A stretch of DNA of 33,001 nucleotides from Actinomycetes bacterium (GTDB taxonomy: Bacteria; Actinomycetota; Acidimicrobiia; Acidimicrobiales; RAAP-2): assembly GCA_021844425.1 (NCBI GenBank), contig JAKBTL010000082.1, positions 1-33,001 on the forward strand, read 5' to 3'. Position numbers and translations under genes: made by a program. The notes beneath the pieces were generated by a model. The model was not told the origin of the DNA. It did not search any database and saw only the letters and a list, made by a program, of their open reading frames with translations. Positions 26,027 to 33,001 of the stretch are shown piece by piece; the first letter of the stretch is position 1, and each line of letters begins with the position of its first letter.

Positions 26027-27063
26027 CAGAGCTTCGCCACCGTCAGGTACACGCCGTAGAAGATGCCGAGCGCCAGCGCGGCGAAGAGCCCCGCGCAGAT
26101 CCACAGCCGTACGATGACCGTGGTCTCCGGCCACCCGCTCAGCTCGAAGTGGTGGTGGATCGGTGCCATCCGCAGGATCCGTCTGTGGAAGGCCCGGAAG
26201 CTCAGCACCTGGGCGATCACCGACAGCGTCTCGATCACGAAGAGCCCGCCGAGGATGGGAAGGAGCAGGTCAAGGTTCAGGAGTAGGCACAGCGCGCCGA
26301 GCCCTGAGCCGATCGCGAGCGATCCGGTGTCCCCCATGACGATCTTGGCCGGTGCCGCGTTCCACCACAGGAAGCCGAGGCACGCTGCGCCCAGAGCGAC
26401 AGCGGTCAGCGCGAGGTCGATCGCGTACGCAGGGAGCACGTGGAAGATCATGCGGTGCCGGAAGATCCAGTACCCGAGGATCCCGAGCACCGAGAAGCTC
26501 ATCGTCGACGATCCCGCAGCGAGGCCGTCCAGGCCGTCCGTCAGGTTCACCGCGTTGGAGGCGCCGACCAGGACGAAGACGGCGAACGCGACCCAGCCCG
26601 CCTCGCCGAGCTCGATCCCCGGCGAGCTCATCCGCGTGAACGAGAGCGTCGTCGCGGTGTGGGCCCAGTGCACGGCCAGCTCGGCGAAGAGCACCGCGGC
26701 GGCGACCTGCGCGGCGAACTTCGCCCGCTTGTTCAACCCGAGGCTCCGGTGGTTCCTCACCTTGATCCAGTCGTCGAGCGCGCCGATACCGCCGAAGAGG
26801 ACGACCGTGATCACGACGAGCACGCCCTCCGCGGAGAACCTCACCTCGTCGCCGATGTGCCCGACGAGGTACCCACCGACCACCGCGCCGACGATCGCGA
26901 GCCCCCCCATCGTCGGCGTCCCTGCCTTGGCCGTGTGGGTGGCCGGGCCATCCTCGCGGATCTGCTGGCCGATGCGCCTCCGGCGGAGCCAGCGCATGAG
27001 GACCGGAGTCCCGAGGATGGAGAGCCAGAACGCAGCCGCTCCCGAGGACATGATCGACAGCAC
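26026..27063 (-). CDS. mraY: MraY, phospho-N-acetylmuramoyl-pentapeptide transferase
   Basis: This membrane enzyme transfers phospho-MurNAc-pentapeptide to undecaprenyl phosphate, forming lipid I. The 345-residue protein has about ten hydrophobic helices. Motifs include THTAKAGTPTMGGLAIVGAV, the catalytic-Asp loops FGGIGALDDWIKVRNH and NAVNLTDGLDGLAAGSS, VMGDTGSLAIGSGLGA and the His-rich loop MAPIHHHFELSGWPETTVIV. It starts with GTG at 27063, three bases after the murE stop, and an internal ATG at 27051 is an alternative. It is normally separated from murE by murF, which is missing here. Confidence 0.97.
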   Translation of the reverse strand: MLSIMSSGAAAFWLSILGTPVLMRWLRRRRIGQQIREDGPATHTAKAGTPTMGGLAIVGAVVGGYLVGHIGDEVRFSAEGVLVVITVVLFGGIGALDDWIKVRNHRSLGLNKRAKFAAQVAAAVLFAELAVHWAHTATTLSFTRMSSPGIELGEAGWVAFAVFVLVGASNAVNLTDGLDGLAAGSSTMSFSVLGILGYWIFRHRMIFHVLPAYAIDLALTAVALGAACLGFLWWNAAPAKIVMGDTGSLAIGSGLGALCLLLNLDLLLPILGGLFVIETLSVIAQVLSFRAFHRRILRMAPIHHHFELSGWPETTVIVRLWICAGLFAALALGIFYGVYLTVAKL

Positions 27064-27066
27064 CCC

Positions 27067-28590
27067 TCACGCACCCCTGTCCGAAGGGGAGCCCCCCGAA
27101 GAGGCGCCGTCCGAAGGGGAGCCGCCCGAAGAGGCGCTGGACCTGAGCGACGAGAGCACCTCGGCCGCGACGGCACGATCGTCGAAGGGCAGGCGCCGGT
27201 CCCCCACCACCTGCACGGTCTCGTGCCCCTTTCCCGCCACCACAACCACGTCTCCGGGCCGCGCATTGCGGATCGCGAGCTCGACGGCACGCCGCCGGTC
27301 CGGCTCGACGAGCGGCTTCGCAGGCGGGGCGATACCGCGCAGCACGTCTTCGATGATCCGGCCGGGGTCCTCGTGGCGCGGGTTGTCGGACGTGACCACC
27401 ACCACATCGGCCCCCTCGGCCGCTGCAGCGCCCATGGCAGGGCGCTTCATGGCGTCACGGTCACCTCCGCAACCGAAGACGACGATGGTGCGGCCCCCAG
27501 CTTTGGCCGCTACTCGCCGAGCCTCGGCGAGGACCGTCTCGAGCGCAGCAGGGGTGTGCGCGTAGTCGACCAGCACGCAGAAACCCAGGCCGCCCGTGTC
27601 GATCACCTGCATGCGCCCGGGAACCGGCTGGGCAGAGGAGAGACCCTCGGCCACGACAGCTGGCGGGACGCCGAGGACCACCGCTGCCTCCGCTGCCAGC
27701 TGCGCGTTGGAGACGTTCACGAGCCCGGTGAGGGGTATGACCACCTCCTCGCCACGCCAGGTGAACCTCGAGCGCCCGACGCCCAGCCGCACGTCGCGGA
27801 CGCCCGTCCAGCTGACCGCCACGGCCGGCACCCGCGTGCGCTCGAGGATGCGACGTCCCCACGGTCCGTCCGCGTCGACGACTGCCGCTCTCGTCCGCTC
27901 GGGCTCGAACAGCATGGCCTTCGCCTCGAAGTACGTCTCCATCGACCCGTGGAAGTCGAGGTGGTCGTGGCTGAGGTTCGTGAAGACCGCCACGTCGAAG
28001 CGCACCGTGTCAACTCGCGACTGCACGAGCGCATGGCTCGAGACCTCCATCGCCACAGCCGGGCGTGCGTTCGTCGTCGCATCTCGGCGCGCGGCTCTGG
28101 CGGTCGCGTCCCGCGCGGCAGCGAACGCGCGTTGCAGATCGGTGGACTCCGGCGTCGTCATGGAGCCGGTGAGCGTCCCGATCACGGTCGTCGGGTGGCC
28201 TGCATGCTCCAGCACCGCGCCGAGAAGGTGGGTGACCGTGGTCTTGCCGTTCGTGCCCGTCACACCGGCCAGGAGAAGGGACGCAGCCGGGTAGCCGTAG
28301 AAGGCGGCGGCGAGGCGAGCCATCGCCGCGCGAGCGGTGCCCGGCGCGATCCGGACCCCGACGACGTCGCGAGGGAGCGGTCCCACGTCGCGCTCCGCGA
28401 CGATCCCCGCAGCTCCCCTCTCCACGGCCTCTAGGACGTGGTCGTGGCCGTCGGTCTGCCCCCCGACGAGACAGCAGAAGAGCGTGCCCGGCGCGACGCG
28501 CCGGCTGTCGTGCTCGACCCCGGTCACGTCCGCGTGCCCGGGGTCGCCCGACGTCGCGAGCACGTCGATGTCGTCGAGCAAGAGGGTCAT
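27067..28590 (-). CDS. murE: MurE, UDP-MurNAc-L-Ala-D-Glu:meso-diaminopimelate ligase
   Basis: The 507-residue Mur ligase adds the third stem amino acid. Visible are VTGVEHDSRRVAPGTLFCCL, the ATP loop AGVTGTNGKTTVTHLLGAVL, SSHALVQSRVDTVRFDVAVF followed by TNLSHDHLDFHGSMETYF, FCVLVDYAHTPAALETVL and TSDNPRHEDPGRIIEDVL. The DNPR motif is diagnostic for meso-diaminopimelate over lysine, so the peptidoglycan is A2pm type. The last 18 or so residues are a Ser/Gly repeat tail (SSGGSPSDGA-like) encoded by a 30-base tandem duplication, absent from usual MurE. The ATG at 28590 matches the family N-terminus. No strong ribosome binding site is seen, and the frame remains open to an ATG at 28629. Confidence 0.96.
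   Translation of the reverse strand: MTLLLDDIDVLATSGDPGHADVTGVEHDSRRVAPGTLFCCLVGGQTDGHDHVLEAVERGAAGIVAERDVGPLPRDVVGVRIAPGTARAAMARLAAAFYGYPAASLLLAGVTGTNGKTTVTHLLGAVLEHAGHPTTVIGTLTGSMTTPESTDLQRAFAAARDATARAARRDATTNARPAVAMEVSSHALVQSRVDTVRFDVAVFTNLSHDHLDFHGSMETYFEAKAMLFEPERTRAAVVDADGPWGRRILERTRVPAVAVSWTGVRDVRLGVGRSRFTWRGEEVVIPLTGLVNVSNAQLAAEAAVVLGVPPAVVAEGLSSAQPVPGRMQVIDTGGLGFCVLVDYAHTPAALETVLAEARRVAAKAGGRTIVVFGCGGDRDAMKRPAMGAAAAEGADVVVVTSDNPRHEDPGRIIEDVLRGIAPPAKPLVEPDRRRAVELAIRNARPGDVVVVAGKGHETVQVVGDRRLPFDDRAVAAEVLSSLRSSASSGGSPSDGASSGGSPSDRGA
27080..27139 (-). repeat. 30-base tandem duplication in the 3' end of murE
   Basis: Two copies, 27080-27109 and 27110-27139, differ at two positions. Each encodes a 10-residue Ser/Gly/Pro/Asp unit beyond the conserved MurE domain. 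Confidence 0.9.
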
Positions 28591-28663
28591 GAGCACGGAA
28601 GGCTGCCGGGGAACGTGGGCACGGACCATCCGTGAGCCGAGGCCCCCGCGGATGGTAGCCGCG

Positions 28664-30694
28664 TCACGTCGCCTGCCGGACCAGCGCTGTCAGTGTCGTC
28701 GGTGCTGTGGCCTGCGGCTTGCCTCCGAGCCCCGGCGTAGCCGGGACGTCGTAGCGGTGCAGCGCGTAGGCCATGATCTTCGAGAACACCGGAGCCGCCA
28801 CGGCCCCGCCGTAGATGGGGGTCGGCCGGTCGAGCACGACGATGGCGCTCAGCACCGGATGGTTCGCAGGCGCGAACCCGACGAACGTCGCGTCGTAGGC
28901 TGTGAGGTACCCGGCGGTGCCGTTGTCGGCGGGGATCTGAGCGGTTCCCGTCTTCCCTGCGACGAGGTACCCGGGCACGGCGGCCGCGACGCCGGTGCCG
29001 TTGTCGACGACCTGCTCGAACATCGGCACGAGCTCCTTGGCGACAGCCGCGGGCATGACCCGACGGGCCGGGGAGGGTGGCGTCGGGCGCACGGCGCCAT
29101 CGGCGCCCACCGTCGCGCGCACGAGCTTGGGCACGACGAAGACACCGCCGTTGGCTAGGGAGTTGTACGCGTCGAGCACCTGCATGGGGCTCACCGCGTC
29201 CACCTGACCGATCGGGAGCGACACCCAGTCGGTCGCCGCCCACTGCGCCGGGGTCACGAGCAGTCCCGGAGAGTCCCCCGGGAAGTGCAGACCGGTCGGC
29301 TCGCCGAAGCCCAACTTCTTCACCTGTGCGAGCAGGCGTGTCTCGCCGAGCTTCTGGGTGATGAAGGACGTCCCGATGTTCGACGACTGCGCGAGGATCT
29401 GCGTCGCGGTCATCTGCATGGTGGGGTGCGGTGTCGCATCGTGGAAGAGGTAGCCGTCGATCGTGCGTTGGTCAGGCACCGTGAACGTCGTCTGGGGCGT
29501 GATGACCCCCGCGGCGAGCGCAGCCGAGAAGGGGACGATCTTGAACACGGACCCCGGCTCGTAGAGCTGGGTCACCGCGGCATTGGTCGGCGCCTCCTCG
29601 ACCGGCCCGTTCGGACCGATCGCGACGGGGGCCACCGAGCTTGACGTCGGCGGCGCTGCCGGCGCCGCGGTCTGCGACCCCCCGTTCGCCCCCTGCGGCG
29701 AAGCACCGGGGTTCGCGACGAGGCTGGCCATGGCGAGCACCTGCCCGGTGGCCGTGTCCTCGACGACCACCTGCCCCCCCGACGCGTGGGACGCCATGAT
29801 CTCCCGGGCCAGGTCCTGTTCTGCCGTGTACTGCAACGGCGCGTCCAGCGTGAGCTGGAGGCCCGTCCCCGCCACTGCGGGCGTCTTCCTCACGACCGGG
29901 GTTCCAGGCAGCTGGATCCCGAGCGGAGATTCGAGGAGGGTCTCCTGTCCGGCCTGCCCGGCGAGTATCCGGTTGTACTCCGCCTCGAGACCTGCGTCGC
30001 CTTGGCCCGCGGCGTTCACGCCGCCGACCACCGGGGCCGCCAGGTTGCCGGCGGGAGCGACGTCCACCGAGGTGGCGATCATCGTGATCCCGGGGAACGC
30101 CAGCGCTGAGACCTTCTTCGCCTCGGCGACCGACAGGTGCGGGACTAGCGGGACGTAGCCGGACCTCTCCGAGAGAAGACTTGCGAGCTTCGCCGCTCCG
30201 AGGTGGAGCAGGGGAGCCAGCGCTCGCGCCTCTGCGATTGGGTGACGGATCTGGAAATCGTCGGCGACGACCATGTCGGTGGGGATCGACGTCGCCAGCA
30301 CCACGCCGTTGCGATCGGTGATCGTGCCTCGCAGCGCACGGACGGTGACCGGCTGGGTCAGCTCCTGCGCCGCCTCCGCCTGGTACTGCCCAGAGTGGAG
30401 CACCTGGACGTCGACGAGCCGCGCGGCGATCACGAGGAGCGCGACGACGAGGGCGATCCGCACCACGCGCACGCGACGCATGAGGAGCTCGCGCGCTTGC
30501 GCGGCACTCCGGCGGCTCCGCGGCGCCCCTGGGCGGAGTCGCGGCGCCTGCCCGAGCCGCGGCGCCCCTGGGCGGAGTCGCGGCGCCTGCCCGAGCCGCG
30601 GCGCCTGGCGCGTGGAGCTCCCGCCCGATCCGCTGGAACCCGGCAGGGCGGGGCGACGCGGTGCGGTCCGCGTCGCCGTCGGTCCGCGGGTCAC
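28664..30694 (-). CDS. ftsI: FtsI / PBP3-type class B penicillin-binding protein
   Basis: This septal transpeptidase is the partner of FtsW. The 676-residue protein has a basic, Pro/Arg-rich cytoplasmic tail (1-71) with a 13-residue repeat, a transmembrane helix near 75-93 (VVRIALVVALLVIAARLVDV), a dimerisation domain with RALRGTITDRNGVVLATSIP, and the transpeptidase domain with the SxxK nucleophile in EPGSVFKIV (Ser382), SSN at about 437-439 and KTG in VAGKTGTAQ (Lys581). There is no PASTA domain after the catalytic part. The GTG at 30694 overlaps the ftsL stop (GTGA), which fixes the start. 73 bases separate it from murE. Confidence 0.95.
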   Translation of the reverse strand: MTRGPTATRTAPRRPALPGSSGSGGSSTRQAPRLGQAPRLRPGAPRLGQAPRLRPGAPRSRRSAAQARELLMRRVRVVRIALVVALLVIAARLVDVQVLHSGQYQAEAAQELTQPVTVRALRGTITDRNGVVLATSIPTDMVVADDFQIRHPIAEARALAPLLHLGAAKLASLLSERSGYVPLVPHLSVAEAKKVSALAFPGITMIATSVDVAPAGNLAAPVVGGVNAAGQGDAGLEAEYNRILAGQAGQETLLESPLGIQLPGTPVVRKTPAVAGTGLQLTLDAPLQYTAEQDLAREIMASHASGGQVVVEDTATGQVLAMASLVANPGASPQGANGGSQTAAPAAPPTSSSVAPVAIGPNGPVEEAPTNAAVTQLYEPGSVFKIVPFSAALAAGVITPQTTFTVPDQRTIDGYLFHDATPHPTMQMTATQILAQSSNIGTSFITQKLGETRLLAQVKKLGFGEPTGLHFPGDSPGLLVTPAQWAATDWVSLPIGQVDAVSPMQVLDAYNSLANGGVFVVPKLVRATVGADGAVRPTPPSPARRVMPAAVAKELVPMFEQVVDNGTGVAAAVPGYLVAGKTGTAQIPADNGTAGYLTAYDATFVGFAPANHPVLSAIVVLDRPTPIYGGAVAAPVFSKIMAYALHRYDVPATPGLGGKPQATAPTTLTALVRQAT
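30518..30609 (-). repeat. 39-base in-frame tandem repeat in the ftsI N-terminal tail, about 2.3 copies
   Basis: Copies begin at 30518 and 30557, and a partial third begins at 30596. Each encodes 13 residues of the type RLGQAPRLRPGAP in the cytoplasmic tail before the membrane helix. Confidence 0.9.
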
Positions 30695-31167
30695 CCGCCC
30701 GATGAGGCCGGCGCTGCCGGCGAGGTCCCCGCCGTCGGTGCGACGTGCGGAGGTGGCAGCGCAATGCCGAGCGGGACGTGTGTGAGCTGGCGCACCTGCG
30801 TCGGCGACACCATGTGGAGCGTGTCCTCGGCGACCCGCAAGATGCGCGTGGGGTTCTCGAGGTTGGCGAGCGCCAGGACCTCGCGCTGGTGGAGCAAGCG
30901 TGCAGATGTGATCTCCGCCTGAAGGCCCGCGAGGCGTACCTGTCCCTGCGCCAGCTCGGCGTGGCCGATCACCACGATCAGGAGGCTGAGGCTGACCACC
31001 GCCCCAGCGAGCACCGTCGCGACACTTCGTCGCCGCACGCGCCGGACGCGCGGCGCACGCGGTGCGACGACTTCGAGCGACGGTCGTCCTTCGGGTGCGT
31101 GGCGCGCCGGCTGCGGCACGGCACGTGCCGCTGCGTCCGCCCGTGTCCCCCGGAGCGCCGTGCTCAC
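30691..31167 (-). CDS. ftsL: FtsL-like septum-formation protein
   Basis: This 158-residue bitopic protein shows low family similarity, as usual, but its topology and position fit FtsL. A basic cytoplasmic part (about 1-46, with APRVRRVRRRS) leads into the transmembrane segment VATVLAGAVVSLSLLIVVIG, then a short coiled coil (QGQVRLAGLQAEITSARLLH) and the FtsL/LytB-like ending LENPTRILRVAEDTLHMVSP. A Pro/Ala-rich tail follows. It starts with GTG at 31167, overlapping the rsmH stop, and ends overlapping ftsI. FtsL with FtsB and FtsQ activates FtsWI. Confidence 0.85.
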   Translation of the reverse strand: MSTALRGTRADAAARAVPQPARHAPEGRPSLEVVAPRAPRVRRVRRRSVATVLAGAVVSLSLLIVVIGHAELAQGQVRLAGLQAEITSARLLHQREVLALANLENPTRILRVAEDTLHMVSPTQVRQLTHVPLGIALPPPHVAPTAGTSPAAPASSGG

Positions 31168-32153
31168 GCAACGGCCTTTCTCTGGATTCTCTGGATTCGC
31201 TGGATCGCTCGGAGCCTCGCGCTCTGTGCACGGTGGTTCCGTGCGACTTCGGCGGCCGACGCTTTCCGCGCCCCGCGGAAGACGAGGACGTGGTCGGGCC
31301 GCGCGCCGCAGACGCAGGGGAGCCCGGGAGGGCAGGTGCAACCGCCGGTGACCGCCTCGGCGAACGCCGCCTTCACCAGGCGGTCCTCCCCTGAGTGGTA
31401 GGAGATCACGACCATCCGGCCACCAGGGGCGAGCAGGTCGAGCGCGGCCGGCAGCGTCCGTGCGAGCTGGACGAGCTCGTCGTTCACTGCGATCCTGAGC
31501 GCCTGGAACACCCGGCGCGCCGGGTGGCCGCGCCGTCGCGCCGCGGCGGGGATCGCCCTCGCCACGACATCGGCCAGCTCGCCCGTCGTCGTGAGCGGGC
31601 GCGCGTCGACGATCGCCCTGGCGATACGGCGCGCGAAACGGCCCTCGCCGCTGGCAGCGAACAGCGCCGCGAGCTCGTCCACCGTCGCGGAGCCCACGAA
31701 GTCGGCAGCGCTCGGCCCGCCCGTCGGGTCCATGCGCATGTCGAGGGGCGCCGACTGGCGGTAGGAGAATCCACGCTCGGCACGGTCGAGCTGCGGCGAG
31801 CTCACGCCGAGATCGAGGAGGACGCCGACGACCGTCGGCGACATCGCCGGCGACTCCGGCCACGTCCCGGGCTCTTCAGCCGCTTCGGCCACGAGGTCCG
31901 CGATCTGGTCGAACGTGGCCTGCCGCACCACGGCTCGGCGTCCGAAGCGCCTGAGCCGCTCAGCCGACGCGGCGACGGCGTCCGGGTCCCGGTCGAGGGC
32001 AAGCACGCCGAGATGCCGGTGCGCGTCGAGCAGCGCTGCGGCATGCCCTGCACCGCCAGCCGTGCCGTCGACGATCACGCCGGCAGGAACGGGATCGAGG
32101 AGCGCGACCACCTCGTCCACCATGACGGGCTCATGAGCGAAGATCCGGGCCAT
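31164..32153 (-). CDS. rsmH: RsmH (MraW), 16S rRNA cytosine-1402 N4-methyltransferase
   Basis: This SAM-dependent enzyme methylates C1402 of 16S rRNA. The 329-residue protein shows FAHEPVMVDEVVALL, the SAM loop VDGTAGGAGHAAALL, DRDPDAVAASAERL, GVLLDLGVSSPQLDRAERGF followed by SYRQSAPLDMRMDP, ARRVFQALRIAVNDEL and GRMVVISYHSGEDRLVK. The frame is open for another 219 codons upstream, including an in-frame ATG at 32261, but conserved sequence starts at the ATG at 32153, which has GAGGGG at good spacing. That ribosome binding site lies inside one arm of a long inverted repeat, so translation may be regulated. Confidence 0.95.
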   Translation of the reverse strand: MARIFAHEPVMVDEVVALLDPVPAGVIVDGTAGGAGHAAALLDAHRHLGVLALDRDPDAVAASAERLRRFGRRAVVRQATFDQIADLVAEAAEEPGTWPESPAMSPTVVGVLLDLGVSSPQLDRAERGFSYRQSAPLDMRMDPTGGPSAADFVGSATVDELAALFAASGEGRFARRIARAIVDARPLTTTGELADVVARAIPAAARRRGHPARRVFQALRIAVNDELVQLARTLPAALDLLAPGGRMVVISYHSGEDRLVKAAFAEAVTGGCTCPPGLPCVCGARPDHVLVFRGARKASAAEVARNHRAQSARLRAIQRIQRIQRKAVA

Positions 32154-32154
32154 C

Positions 32155-32258
32155 TGCAGCCCCTCGACGAGGGAGCCTCCCCGGGGACTTGCCCCTGGGC
32201 GACCAGGAAAGAAGAGGGCGGAGAAGAAGTCTTCCACCAGGCCGGTCGAGGGGCTGCA
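32155..32258 (-). promoter_or_regulatory. 14-bp perfect inverted repeat covering the rsmH ribosome binding site
   Basis: The arms are 32245-32258 and 32155-32168 and are exact complements (TGCAGCCCCTCGAC on the plus strand at 32155), with a 76-base loop. In the mRNA the second arm contains the GAGGGG and ends one base before the rsmH ATG. The loop holds a smaller GGGG/CCCC stem. Pairing of the arms would hide the ribosome binding site. The region lies in the 200-base mraZ-rsmH gap and has no other supported gene. Confidence 0.55.
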
Positions 32259-32353
32259 CATGGTCCGGCATACGTGGCTCCAGCGGCGCCGCGATGCCAT
32301 GCGACGGTACGGGTCGATGCTCTCCTTCCTCCGCTCGCTTCTCGGCTCGCTTC

Positions 32354-32767
32354 TCAGTCCGCCTCGAGAAGCCAGCGCTCCTCGGGGACGACACGCTCCT
32401 CCCACACGGCGGGGTTCCAGAGCTCGATGCGATCGATCGCGCCGTGCACCAGCACGTCGCCCTCCAAGGACGCGAACCCGCGTAGGTGTGCCGGGATGGC
32501 CATCCGGCCCTGCCTGTCGATCTCCACCTCGTGGGAGCTCGCTGCCCACAGCCGGGCCCGGTTGCGAGCGGTCCGTCCCTGCGCGGCCTCCTCCTGCAAC
32601 GCCTGGAGCTGACGCTGGAACTCCCCTGGCGTCCAGAGCGCGAGGCATCCCTCTCGATGCTCGGTCAGGTAGCCACCCCTCTCGAAGTCGGCGCGGAACT
32701 TGGCAGGGAGGATGACCCTCCCCTTCGAGTCGAGCGAGTGCTCGTACCTTCCAACGAATGCCGCCAC
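32354..32767 (-). CDS. mraZ: MraZ, transcriptional regulator of the division and cell wall cluster
   Basis: The 137-residue protein has two SpoVT/AbrB-like half domains. The first shows FVGRYEHSLDSKGRVILPAK and the second SHEVEIDRQGRMAIPAHLRG followed by FASLEGDVLVHGAIDRIELW. MraZ forms a ring that binds spaced GTGG-type repeats before its own gene and represses the cluster. It starts with GTG at 32767 two residues before the usual FVGRYEH and lacks a clear ribosome binding site. Its promoter and three candidate operator repeats lie 70-125 bases upstream. As first gene of the cluster it should control all genes up to at least ftsQ. Confidence 0.96.
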   Translation of the reverse strand: MAAFVGRYEHSLDSKGRVILPAKFRADFERGGYLTEHREGCLALWTPGEFQRQLQALQEEAAQGRTARNRARLWAASSHEVEIDRQGRMAIPAHLRGFASLEGDVLVHGAIDRIELWNPAVWEERVVPEERWLLEAD

Positions 32768-32840
32768 CGACTCTGGTCCAGTCCCCGTCCCCGTCCACGA
32801 CGCTCCTCAACCCGCGCCTTGCACTCGATGCCCTATAGCT

Positions 32841-32865
32841 CCACTGTCAACCACTTCGCGCCACT
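32841..32865 (-). promoter_or_regulatory. Probable MraZ operator: three AGTGG repeats with a 10-base period
   Basis: On the minus strand AGTGG occurs at 32865-32861, 32855-32851 and 32845-32841, each separated by exactly 5 bases. MraZ boxes in other bacteria are short G-rich direct repeats with this same 10-base period. The first copy overlaps the -10 hexamer, consistent with repression. The core AGTGG differs from the enterobacterial TGGGN. Confidence 0.65.
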
Positions 32866-32891
32866 CTACGCCCCTTTCCCCCACCGGTCAA
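32863..32891 (-). promoter_or_regulatory. Sigma-70 promoter of mraZ and the dcw cluster
   Basis: TTGACC (32891-32886) is followed by a 17-base spacer and TAGAGT (32868-32863). Transcription should start near 32856, giving a leader of about 90 bases. The -35 and spacer match the ftsZ promoter. Beyond it, 32892-33001 holds no gene that I can support and ends in a G-rich GGGAGGTG repeat at the right edge. Confidence 0.7.
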
Positions 32892-33001
32892 CAGTCTCGA
32901 CCCACTGCGCCCCAAGGACACGGGGGCGACGCGACCTTCCAGAGCCCACGAGGGGACGCGGCGTGCGCACAGGGCGCGACGGGAGGTGGGGAGGTGGGGA
33001 G

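Noticed and set aside
32154..32810. N-terminal extension of rsmH, including the in-frame ATG at 32261
   Set aside because: It would run through mraZ or the inverted repeat. Codon use in the gap is atypical (TTT, CCT, GGT) and conserved RsmH sequence begins only after 32153.
32832..32850. TTGACA at 32850-32845 with TATAGG at 32837-32832 as a second mraZ promoter
   Set aside because: The spacing is only 7 bases, which is not functional, and TTGAC is explained as the spacer between two AGTGG repeats.

Overview
The window is high-GC, tightly packed bacterial DNA with no rRNA, tRNA, insertion sequence or CRISPR array that I can see. The gene content points to an actinobacterium. It has a Bpa-type proteasome activator ending in GTYL, SepF and DivIVA beside ftsZ, no ftsA in the division cluster, a full menaquinone gene set, and many genes that look leaderless. 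A deep lineage such as Acidimicrobiia is my best guess from the order murC-murB-ftsQ-ftsZ and the general style, but that is inference.

Left part (1-5.5 kb): menaquinone synthesis, with menD (cut by the left edge), menH, menA, menB and menE arranged as two divergent pairs, followed by an SDR oxidoreductase. Middle part (5.5-13.8 kb): a DUF255/YyaL protein, two unrecognised proteins, the proteasome activator Bpa, a nucleotide pyrophosphatase-like phosphatase, an Rrf2 regulator with a repeat-rich tail, a histidine phosphatase and a group 2-like sigma-70 factor.

Right part (13.9-32.8 kb): one long minus-strand run that reads, in transcription order, mraZ, rsmH, ftsL, ftsI, murE, mraY, a 30-codon ORF, ftsW, murG, murC, murB, ftsQ, ftsZ, yggS, sepF, yggT, divIVA, a DksA/TraR protein with a histone-H1-like tail, lspA and rluD. 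Most genes up to ftsQ overlap their neighbour by 1-11 bases and are probably translationally coupled. murF and murD have no room in the cluster. The ftsZ, DksA/TraR and mraZ genes each have a recognisable -35/-10 promoter.

The most interesting signals are regulatory. At least nine genes have a TANNNT -10 box placed 6-8 bases before an ATG or GTG start, which predicts leaderless transcripts. menB and menE share one overlapping, symmetric -10 box with exactly 8 bases to each start codon. The mraZ promoter carries three AGTGG repeats at 10-base spacing, as expected of an MraZ operator. A 14-base perfect inverted repeat would hide the rsmH ribosome binding site. A 30-codon ORF containing a strong hairpin sits where murD usually is. 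Short tandem repeats (11, 12, 30, 39 and 45 bases) recur in coding tails and intergenic spaces.
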